Shown piece by piece: positions 7,030-13,126 of a stretch of DNA of 13,126 nucleotides. Both the position numbers and the translations under genes were made by a program. Position 1 is the stretch's first letter. Every line of letters begins with the position of its first letter. Below the pieces are notes generated by a model that saw nothing but the letters and a program-made list of their open reading frames with translations, ran no database searches and was not told the origin of the DNA. The DNA is from Desulfobacteraceae bacterium (GTDB taxonomy: Bacteria; Desulfobacterota; Desulfobacteria; Desulfobacterales; ETH-SRB1): assembly GCA_030638305.1 (NCBI GenBank), contig DAOWEW010000066.1:1-13126 (forward strand). The letters are read 5' to 3'.

Positions 7030-7674
7030 ATGGCTGAACTTAACGAAAAAGAAAAGAAACTGGTAATCAAAATTGTTTACTACGGTCCTGCATTAAGCGG
7101 AAAGACCACCAATCTTATGCAGCTCCATGAGTTCATGAATCCGGCGAGGTGTGGTGAATTTATGGTCTTTGAGACCAAGGGAGACAGGACCCTGTTTTTT
7201 GATCTTCTCCCGATGCTGATAAAATCGGAAAGCGGTTTCAAGGTCAAAATAAAACTTTTTACCGTCCCCGGACAGCCGGCACATGATGCCACACGCAAGG
7301 AAGTATTGTCCAGGGCGGACTGTGTGGTTTTTGTGGCCGACTCCCAGACAAACCAGGCAATAAGTAATTTTGAAAGTTTTGACAACCTGGAAAAAAATAC
7401 AGCCCGCGTAGGCCTTGATTTCGACAAGCTTCCTCTCGTAATCCAGTTTAACAAGCGGGACTTAAAAGATATCATTACCGAAGAAGAGGTATTAAATCTC
7501 TGGAAACCCACAGGCCTTCCAGTTACCTTTAGTTCTGCGGTTTATGGTCGTGGCGTGAAAGAGACCTTTGAAATAGCGCTGAAAAAGACTTACCTCAGCC
7601 TGAACGGTATCTGGCACTTAAATGAAAAATATTCGCTGACACAGAAAGATTTCCTGCAATTAATAGAATCATAG
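7030..7674 (+). CDS. MglA-like Ras-superfamily small GTPase
   Basis: A 214-aa cytoplasmic GTPase of the bacterial MglA type. Seen: P-loop GPALSGKT (19-26), a switch-I-like segment DRTLFFD (52-58), switch II VPGQP (79-83), base-recognition NKRD (141-144), and SSAVYGRGV (168-176) for the last guanine motif. The family's known role, from Myxococcus and others, is a GTP-dependent polarity switch for motility machines, normally with an MglB (Roadblock) activating partner. No MglB gene is visible in this window. The protein has about 20 extra C-terminal residues beyond the core fold. It lies 17 bp after the REC-PAS gene and only upstream of a kinase and a PilB-type ATPase, which fits control of a pilus motor, but that is inference. 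A weak AAGGA (7012-7016) is the only Shine-Dalgarno candidate. Confidence 0.9.
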   Translation: MAELNEKEKKLVIKIVYYGPALSGKTTNLMQLHEFMNPARCGEFMVFETKGDRTLFFDLLPMLIKSESGFKVKIKLFTVPGQPAHDATRKEVLSRADCVVFVADSQTNQAISNFESFDNLEKNTARVGLDFDKLPLVIQFNKRDLKDIITEEEVLNLWKPTGLPVTFSSAVYGRGVKETFEIALKKTYLSLNGIWHLNEKYSLTQKDFLQLIES

Positions 7675-7687
7675 CTTGAAGTGCCTG

Positions 7688-7711
7688 GTTGCCATGCTCC
7701 AGCGTGGGAAC
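7688..7711. repeat. REP-like palindrome between GTPase and second kinase
   Basis: GTTGCCATGCT (7688-7698) and AGCGTGGGAAC (7701-7711) form an 11-bp stem with one mismatch and one G-T pair around a 2-nt loop. It lies within the 79-bp gap after the GTPase gene. It is preceded by AAGTGCCT (7679-7686), which also matches the 9-bp unit of the cassette ends. No T-run follows, so it is probably not a terminator, though it could slow transcription or protect the mRNA end. Confidence 0.6.
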
Positions 7712-7780
7712 GAGCAACGAGCAAACCGGCAACAAAAAACAAGAAATCAGCCAATGACAAATGACGAAAAACAAATGACA
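7709..7780. repeat. Degenerate heptanucleotide tract across the second kinase start
   Basis: From 7709 the sequence keeps a 7-nt period, with two single-base slips (7723, 7752): AACGAGC twice, AACCGGC, AACAAAA, AACAAGA, AATCAGC, AATGACA, AATGACG, AAAAACA, AATGACA. Both candidate ATG codons of the kinase (7754 and 7775) lie in the last four units. This makes the true start uncertain. Confidence 0.6.
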
Positions 7781-9157
7781 AACAATTTTGATCGTGAATA
7801 CGGGTTGACCGAACTTGTTCCAACATCAGTGTTCGACGAACTGTGCATTGAGATAGAGAAAATAGCGCCTGTTTCTCTCATTATGCTGTTGCCTGACGGT
7901 ACATCTTACTATGCGAATTGTGTGCTTCCCACAAACGAGGAAGCATCTCTTCGCAAGATATTGCGCCTGGAACAGATCGACACAATTAAAACATTCGGAT
8001 CATCACTGGACAAAATCACAATCTTTCCTTTAATACACGAACTTGAAACTATAGGTTATCTGCTTCTCCGATATAAAAAAACCGGGGAACGGCAGTCATA
8101 TCCGATCATCCCCCTCGGTTCTCTTATTATCAAGCTTTTGAACCATCTCGTAATCTCTAAATACAAGAGACTTTTAACGGCAGGTCTTCACGGACAAGTG
8201 GTGGAGAACTCATATGCTCAGCTCAAACAAAAGGCCGCCATGCTTGAAAAATCGGAGCAAAAATACCGGCTGCTGGCTGAAAGTCTCGAAAAAGAGGTGG
8301 ACAAAAAGGCCAAAAAGATAAAAGAAACCCAGGCTCAGTTGATGCAACAGGAAAAACTGGCTGCAATAGGGCGACTGGCCGCAGGAGTGGCCCACGAAAT
8401 CAACAACCCGCTCGGATTTATAAGAAGCAATCTTGGAATTCTCGGTGAGTATATTTCAGACCTCTGCAAACTGGCCGAAGAGTATAACTTCCTTGAAAAA
8501 GTTTTTTATGCCTCTGCAAACAATTATCCAACGACAAAAGAAATCGAACCGATATTCCAAAATATCAATGCCATTAAAAAACACATTGATCTTGACTTTA
8601 TATTAAGCGACACAACACATATTGTATCGGAATCCAAAGATGGGGCGGATCGAATAAAAAAGATCGTATCAGACCTGAAAGAGTTTGCTTCTATAGATCA
8701 GCCAGGTGAAACCAAAGCTAATATTAATGCATGTATTGACAGCGCATTAAATATTCTCGCTAATGCGTTTAAAGGCAAGGTAAAGATCATCAAGGATTAC
8801 AGCGAGCTTCCTCTGATAACCTGCTATCGTGAAAAGATAAATCAGGTTTTTATGAACCTTTTATTAAATGCAGCAGATGCAATTAAAGATCAGGGGACAA
8901 TCACCATTACTACCAGAGCTCACAAAAACAACAATCCGTATGTCAAAATATCCATAGCCGACACCGGCGTGGGTATTTTATCTGAAAATCTCAATTGCGT
9001 ATTTGAACCATTTTTCACAACAAAGGATATTGGAAGTGGGATGGGGCTCGGACTTTCAACCTCCTATGATACTATCAAAAGCCACGGTGGAACCCTTAAT
9101 GTGGAAAGTCAGTTAGGCAAAGGCAGCGTCTTTACAATTAAAATACCGGTAAGATAA
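7754..9157 (+). CDS. Soluble sensor histidine kinase
   Basis: A 467-aa kinase with no membrane segment, so probably cytoplasmic. The N-terminus (about 15-145) has no family I can name and may be a small-molecule or protein sensor. A coiled coil (about 150-200) leads to the H-box GVAHEINNP with H214. The ATPase shows an N-box (NQVFMNLLLNAADAI, 363-377), G1 DTGVG (403-407), F-box FEPFFTTKD (417-425) and GSGMGLGL (427-434). As in the membrane kinase, about 89 residues separate the phospho-His from KIVSDLKEF. The two share IDLDFIL, and NINACIDSALNI here corresponds to DINKGIESTINI there, so they are paralogues. The start is uncertain: ATG 7754 or 7775 lies inside the heptamer tract with no Shine-Dalgarno sequence, and a TTG at 7676 would translate the REP-like palindrome and is rejected. 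Confidence 0.88.
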   Translation: MTNDEKQMTNNFDREYGLTELVPTSVFDELCIEIEKIAPVSLIMLLPDGTSYYANCVLPTNEEASLRKILRLEQIDTIKTFGSSLDKITIFPLIHELETIGYLLLRYKKTGERQSYPIIPLGSLIIKLLNHLVISKYKRLLTAGLHGQVVENSYAQLKQKAAMLEKSEQKYRLLAESLEKEVDKKAKKIKETQAQLMQQEKLAAIGRLAAGVAHEINNPLGFIRSNLGILGEYISDLCKLAEEYNFLEKVFYASANNYPTTKEIEPIFQNINAIKKHIDLDFILSDTTHIVSESKDGADRIKKIVSDLKEFASIDQPGETKANINACIDSALNILANAFKGKVKIIKDYSELPLITCYREKINQVFMNLLLNAADAIKDQGTITITTRAHKNNNPYVKISIADTGVGILSENLNCVFEPFFTTKDIGSGMGLGLSTSYDTIKSHGGTLNVESQLGKGSVFTIKIPVR

Positions 9158-9233
9158 TCAAGTAGTTAGGGACTTCTCGTTCAGGCATTAGATACCATGG
9201 GTGATGATCCGGAAAAGCGGTGAATAAAGTCGG

Positions 9234-9296
9234 AACCAGAAACGAGCAACCAGCAACCAGAAACGAGCAACCAGAAACCAGAAACGAGCAACCAGC
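9234..9296. repeat. Nine-copy heptanucleotide repeat before the REC-ATPase gene
   Basis: Nine back-to-back 7-mers, each AACCAGA, AACCAGC or AACGAGC, fill 9234-9296 exactly, ending 1 nt before ATG 9298. Because 21 nt makes seven codons, an upstream GTG (9220) reads it as a heptapeptide repeat of the RNEQPAT type. That peptide is probably a translation of the repeat rather than a real domain. Confidence 0.85.
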
Positions 9297-9297
9297 C

Positions 9298-11721
9298 ATG
9301 GCCGGATTAGCATCCCTTTTTATTGGGAAGTCAGAAAAATCAAAGGAATCAAAGCATCAAAATACACAGGATGCGCCGAAAACGTACAAAAAGAATTATA
9401 AACTTCTGTTTGTTGACGATGAAGAGAATGTTTTAAGGGCAATGCGCCGCATTTTCAGGCACGAGAATTATACCATATTGACAGCAGGTTCCGGTTCGGA
9501 TGCTTTGAAGATTATTGAAGATGCGCCGGTTCATGTCGTGATTTCCGATTACCAGATGCCGGGAATGAACGGATCAGACCTGTTGCGCAAGATTAAAGCC
9601 ATGCATCCTCAGACCATCAGGATTATGCTGACAGGTCATGCAGATGTAAACGCGATCATGGGGGCTGTCAATGAGGGAGCTGTTTACAAATTTATCACCA
9701 AGCCCTGGAATGACGATGACCTGCGTCTTACCGTCAGTCTTGCGCTTGAACAATATGATTTAATTGAAGAAAACAAGTCCTTAAAAAAACAAAAGGATAT
9801 TCAGCACAAGAAAATCAAGCAGTTAAGCCGCTATGTAAGCTCCAACCGGAGCGAGGTCGGACGGTTTTTACTCCGAAAAAAAATTATAAGCAAAGATGAT
9901 CTCAAAAAGGCAGAGGCTATTCAGGCCAGGACAAACAAGATTTTGCCGGCAATCCTTATTGACATGGGAATCGTAGATGAACAAACCATTATAAAAATAA
10001 TTCAATTAGAGATGAACATCAACCGTGTTTATCCGAAAGATTTTACAGTTCCAAAGGAGCTGGCATTTTTCATCCCAAGAGAAATATGTGAAAAAAATCT
10101 GCTCGTTCCACTCAAACGCTCAGAGAGTCAATTGATTGTAGCAATGGTAGACCCCACTGATTATGTTAAGGTGGATGAACTGAAGTTTATGGCCAGTATC
10201 CCGATCCAACCTGTTTTATCTACGCAAAAAGAAATTATCGAAAAGCTCCGGGAACTATATGATGACAATGATCTTTTAAAGCATGCGCTTTCCGAGCTTG
10301 ATCTGATGGACCCTTCCGAAAACCTGGAAATCATCATAGACCAGGATGACGAGGCTGATATTGATGAACTCCTGAGCGCCAAGGACGAACCATCGGCAAT
10401 CAGGATTGTTAATGCGATTATTACCGACGCACTCCGCCATAATGCCTCGGATATTCATATAGAACCCAAAATAAAATATATTATGGTCCGTTATCGTATT
10501 GACGGCCTGCTTGAAGATAAGATTCATATTCCGGTTTCAATGCATCCTGCGATTACAAGCAGGATTAAAATCATGAGCGAGCTGGATATCTCCGAACGCC
10601 GAAAACCTCAGGATGGCAGGGTGACCGTGAAAACTTCGTCAAGAATGGTCGATATGCGCATTTCCACGCTCCCGACCATTAACGGAGAAAAGATAGTGCT
10701 GAGGATACTGGACAGAAATGCGGCTATTATGGATATTGAAAAACTGGGTTTTTCAAACAAGGATTTAGAAATAGTCTCCCGGTTTATTGATCTGCCCCAG
10801 GGGCTTGTCCTGGTCACGGGGCCGACCGGAAGCGGCAAGACCAGCACACTCTACTCGCTTTTGCTGCAAGGCGCTACCGTTACAAAAAATTTTACAACAA
10901 TTGAAGATCCTGTAGAGTATTTCATGGGTATGGCGGAACAGGTTCATATCCGTACAAAAATCGGTCTTGGATTTGCGGTTATTTTACGCTCTCTTTTACG
11001 CCAGGATCCAAATGTAATAATGCTGGGCGAGATAAGGGATTTTGAAACCGCTGAAGTTGCTTTTCATGCAGCACTGACAGGCCACCTGGTTCTAAGTACT
11101 CTGCATACAAACAACAGCATTGCTTCGATTATACGCCTGAAGGATATTGGGATTAAACCCTATGTGATCGCAGAAGCTCTGGCCGGTGTTGTGGCTCAAC
11201 GCCTGGTCCGGAAAATTTGTCCGCAATGCAGGGTTGACGATGATCCACCCGAAAAGCTACTGCAAGCTCTCGGGCTTGATAAAAACAGACTCTCCTTCAC
11301 GCCTCAAAAAGGGGCCGGATGTGAGCATTGCAATCAAACCGGATACAAAGGAAGAATCGGTATTTTTGAAGTGCTTCAAATTGATGGGGAACTTAAAAGA
11401 ATAATTCATGAGGATGCTGCCGAGAAAGAAATTATGACAGCAGCCCGTATGTCTGGAATGACGACTCTTCTGATTGATGCCGTCAATAAAGTGAAAGCAG
11501 GGAATACAACCTGTGAAGAGGTACTGAGAGTTATCGGATCACAAAACAAACTGGAAATCCCATGCCCGAAGTGCGGGATCGGTCTTGAAGAAAGATTTCA
11601 GTTCTGTCCGTTTTGCGGAGCGGCAATTAACCCATGCTGTTCAGGGTGCGACAAGCCTTTGGAATTGAACTGGAAAAACTGTCCATATTGTGGGAAGAAG
11701 GAGAAGAGCTTCAATGCTTAA
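9298..11721 (+). CDS. REC - MshEN-like - PilB/GspE secretion ATPase with C-terminal zinc ribbons
   Basis: An 807-aa fusion. The N-terminal receiver (about 34-150) has D40/D41, phospho-acceptor D84, T112 and K135 in TKPWND. A GspE/MshE-type N-terminal domain follows (about 175-330), with its cyclic-di-GMP-type RLG positions altered (EVG and KIL). The ATPase core has Walker A GPTGSGKT (508-515), Asp box TIEDPVEY (from 534), Walker B VIMLGEIRD (573-581), and His box TGHLVLSTLHTN (594-605). The internal zinc site is C641/C644-C675/C678. The tail adds two CxxC-CxxC ribbons (C756/C759/C770/C773 and C781/C784/C795/C798), which standard PilB lacks. All catalytic motifs are intact, so it is likely an active hexameric motor for pilus assembly or type II-like secretion. 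No pilin, PilC or PilT is adjacent. ATG 9298 is preferred; GTG 9220 would add the repeat peptide. No Shine-Dalgarno sequence is seen. Confidence 0.92.
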   Translation: MAGLASLFIGKSEKSKESKHQNTQDAPKTYKKNYKLLFVDDEENVLRAMRRIFRHENYTILTAGSGSDALKIIEDAPVHVVISDYQMPGMNGSDLLRKIKAMHPQTIRIMLTGHADVNAIMGAVNEGAVYKFITKPWNDDDLRLTVSLALEQYDLIEENKSLKKQKDIQHKKIKQLSRYVSSNRSEVGRFLLRKKIISKDDLKKAEAIQARTNKILPAILIDMGIVDEQTIIKIIQLEMNINRVYPKDFTVPKELAFFIPREICEKNLLVPLKRSESQLIVAMVDPTDYVKVDELKFMASIPIQPVLSTQKEIIEKLRELYDDNDLLKHALSELDLMDPSENLEIIIDQDDEADIDELLSAKDEPSAIRIVNAIITDALRHNASDIHIEPKIKYIMVRYRIDGLLEDKIHIPVSMHPAITSRIKIMSELDISERRKPQDGRVTVKTSSRMVDMRISTLPTINGEKIVLRILDRNAAIMDIEKLGFSNKDLEIVSRFIDLPQGLVLVTGPTGSGKTSTLYSLLLQGATVTKNFTTIEDPVEYFMGMAEQVHIRTKIGLGFAVILRSLLRQDPNVIMLGEIRDFETAEVAFHAALTGHLVLSTLHTNNSIASIIRLKDIGIKPYVIAEALAGVVAQRLVRKICPQCRVDDDPPEKLLQALGLDKNRLSFTPQKGAGCEHCNQTGYKGRIGIFEVLQIDGELKRIIHEDAAEKEIMTAARMSGMTTLLIDAVNKVKAGNTTCEEVLRVIGSQNKLEIPCPKCGIGLEERFQFCPFCGAAINPCCSGCDKPLELNWKNCPYCGKKEKSFNA
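11698..11703 (+). promoter_or_regulatory. Shine-Dalgarno site of the REC-HD-GYP gene
   Basis: AAGGAG inside the 3' end of the ATPase gene lies 10 nt before ATG 11714. It supports that start over the GTG at 11690, which is upstream of the site. Confidence 0.7.
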
Positions 11722-12766
11722 TCAATCTTTACTCATAGTAGATGATGAGCCGAAAATAATCAGCAGCCTTAAACGCCTGCTCAGGCACAAAAACTATTCC
11801 ATTTATTCGGCAAATTCAGCTAAAGCGGGACTTGAATTCTTGAAAGAGAATAACATAGGCTTGGTCATATCCGACCTGATGATGCCTGAAATGGATGGCA
11901 TCACCTTTCTGGAGACTGTCAGGCAAATCAAACCGGATGTTGTCAGAATCCTCCTTACAGGTCACGGCACTCTTGAAAATGCCATGGACAGCATCAACCG
12001 TTCGCAGGTTTTCGGATATTTAACCAAGCCATGGTTGCCTGAGATCATGAGCGGGACAATTGAAGGCGCTTTTCAACATTATAACTTGCTCTTGGAGAAT
12101 AAACGACTTCAAAAATTAACCGAAAAACAAAACAAACAACTGAACATCGTCAATGAAAATCTTGAAAATCTGGTTCATAAACGAACTTTAGAACTTGAAG
12201 AGGCCGTACGAGAAGGCGTTGTAATGCTCGCCCTGGCAGCAGAGGCAAAAGATGACGATACCGGAGAGCATATTTATAGAATTCAGCGGACTACTCGCGA
12301 TATATGCAGAGCTATGGGCATGTCCCCTATAGAATCAGAGCAAATCGCATTTTTTAGCATCATGCATGACATAGGCAAAATCCACATCCCTGATAGTATT
12401 TTGCAAAAACCAGGTCCATTGACAGTTGAAGAATGGGTAGTAATGCAAACGCATTGTATCGCAGGGGAAAAAATTCTGGGCGACAAGCCATTTTACCGAA
12501 TTGCACGTGAAATTGCCCGGAGTCATCACGAACGTTGGGATGGAAACGGATACCCTGATGGATTAAAATGGGATTCAATTCCTTTGCCCGCCAGAATTGT
12601 AACTGTAGCTGATGTCTTTGATGCCTTGACTCATGAGCGGCCTTATAAAAAGGCATGGCCTTTGGAAGAAGCATTGGCAGAAATGGAGATATCGTCTGAA
12701 AAAATATTCGACCCGGAAATTTTGAAGGTATTTTTCAGAATACAGGATGCGAAAGCAAGCGCCTGA
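11714..12766 (+). CDS. REC - HD-GYP response regulator, likely cyclic-di-GMP phosphodiesterase
   Basis: A 350-aa response regulator with an intact HD-GYP output. The receiver (about 5-122) has D10/D11, D54, T82 and K105 in TKPW. The linker (about 127-166) contains NENLENLVHKRTLELE. The HD-GYP domain (about 168-340) shows H186, HDIGK (218-222), H247, HHERWDGNGYPDG (271-283) and VADVFDAL (298-305). These are the residues expected for metal-dependent cyclic-di-GMP hydrolysis, in contrast to the degenerate relative at 356-1717. The gene overlaps the REC-ATPase by 8 bp with a good ribosome binding site inside that gene, so the two are probably translated together. That suggests local cyclic-di-GMP removal linked to the motor, which is inference. 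A longer GTG start (11690) adds only arginine-rich residues read from the ribosome binding site and is unlikely. Confidence 0.93.
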   Translation: MLNQSLLIVDDEPKIISSLKRLLRHKNYSIYSANSAKAGLEFLKENNIGLVISDLMMPEMDGITFLETVRQIKPDVVRILLTGHGTLENAMDSINRSQVFGYLTKPWLPEIMSGTIEGAFQHYNLLLENKRLQKLTEKQNKQLNIVNENLENLVHKRTLELEEAVREGVVMLALAAEAKDDDTGEHIYRIQRTTRDICRAMGMSPIESEQIAFFSIMHDIGKIHIPDSILQKPGPLTVEEWVVMQTHCIAGEKILGDKPFYRIAREIARSHHERWDGNGYPDGLKWDSIPLPARIVTVADVFDALTHERPYKKAWPLEEALAEMEISSEKIFDPEILKVFFRIQDAKASA

Positions 12767-12809
12767 AATGAAATAAAAAAAGAACCAAACGGCTAAACTG
12801 GCAAAACTT

Positions 12810-13126
12810 ATGGCAGATAAAGACATAACTGAGACGATAAAACATAAGATCAAACGCCTTCCATTGACTGATGCGTCTGTTTTTGAAGTCATATCCTTAT
12901 TGAACGATTCTGAGAGTAACTTTGAACAGATTATTGGAAAACTCTCTCCGGATATTGTTGCCAGGTTTCTCAAAATGGCTAATTCAGCTTATTACAGCAA
13001 GGAGGTTAGATCAATTAATTATGCTGTTCGACTGCTCGGCTATAAGAAGATGGCACAAATTCTCAACGCGTCAATCCTGATAGATCATTTTGCCAAACGT
13101 TCGAATTTTGAAAATTTTAATTTCAA
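12810..13126 (+). CDS. HDOD domain protein, partial (runs off the right edge)
   Basis: An open frame begins at ATG 12810 and continues without a stop to the end of the window (about 105 codons). The translation shows the first part of an HDOD domain: KRLPLTDASVFEVISLL, then IVARFLKMANSAYYSKEV, then SINYAVRLLGYKKMAQIL. These correspond to LPTLPSIAMEV, RILKLVNSAFFGFQ and ISHAVVLLGFNTVRN of the complete HDOD protein at 5319-6191, though identity is modest. It starts 43 bp after the REC-HD-GYP gene with no intervening terminator and probably belongs to the same transcription unit. No clear Shine-Dalgarno sequence precedes it. Whether the full protein carries extra domains cannot be seen. Confidence 0.82.
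   Translation, partial: MADKDITETIKHKIKRLPLTDASVFEVISLLNDSESNFEQIIGKLSPDIVARFLKMANSAYYSKEVRSINYAVRLLGYKKMAQILNASILIDHFAKRSNFENFNF

Noticed and set aside
7676..7753. TTG-initiated N-terminal extension of the soluble kinase
   Set aside because: It would translate a palindrome and the heptamer tract, has no ribosome binding site and no conserved sequence.
9234..9296. CRISPR array
   Set aside because: The repeats are 7 bp and back to back, with no spacers and no cas genes.

Overview
The window carries a one-strand signalling cluster. Every convincing gene reads on the + strand, in this order: a response regulator with a degenerate HD-GYP domain; a small four-helix-bundle gene inside an inverted-repeat cassette; a Tat-signal metallo-beta-lactamase-fold protein; a membrane histidine kinase; an HDOD protein; a REC-PAS response regulator; an MglA-like small GTPase; a soluble histidine kinase; a REC domain fused to a PilB/GspE-type secretion ATPase with zinc ribbons; a canonical REC-HD-GYP protein; and the start of a second HDOD gene cut by the right edge. 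I see no rRNA, tRNA, CRISPR array or complete insertion sequence.

The organism is probably a Desulfobacterota/deltaproteobacterium-like Gram-negative. This is an inference from the kinase and REC-HD-GYP/HDOD style, the MglA and PilB families, the IVS/S23-type four-helix-bundle gene in an intergenic cassette, and the abundant short degenerate repeats. No taxonomic marker gene is present.

Layout. Positions 1-355 are non-coding and hold two hairpins. Positions 356-1717 encode the first regulator. Positions 1709-2267 form a cassette with inverted ends, each made of a 9-bp repeat array plus a GC-rich hairpin, around a 117-aa four-helix-bundle gene. Positions 2293-3159 encode the exported MBL-fold protein. 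From 3217 to the right edge the genes are tightly packed. Two junctions overlap (ATGA at 6188-6191 and an 8-bp overlap at 11714-11721), so at least parts are probably co-transcribed and translationally coupled.

How the genes may work together (inference): two kinases could feed four REC domains (genes at 356, 6188, 9298 and 11714), with outputs on cyclic-di-GMP (HD-GYP), on HDOD scaffolds, and on a pilus-assembly-type ATPase. An MglA-type GTPase, a family known to set motility polarity, sits in the middle. A plausible reading is a phosphorylation-controlled module that regulates a type IV pilus or related secretion motor, although no pilin, PilC, PilT or MglB is visible here.

A second theme is repeat sequence at gene starts. 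Heptanucleotide tracts (consensus near AACCAGM) lie directly before, or across, the starts of the GTPase, the soluble kinase and the REC-ATPase, which lack good Shine-Dalgarno sites, while most other genes have one.
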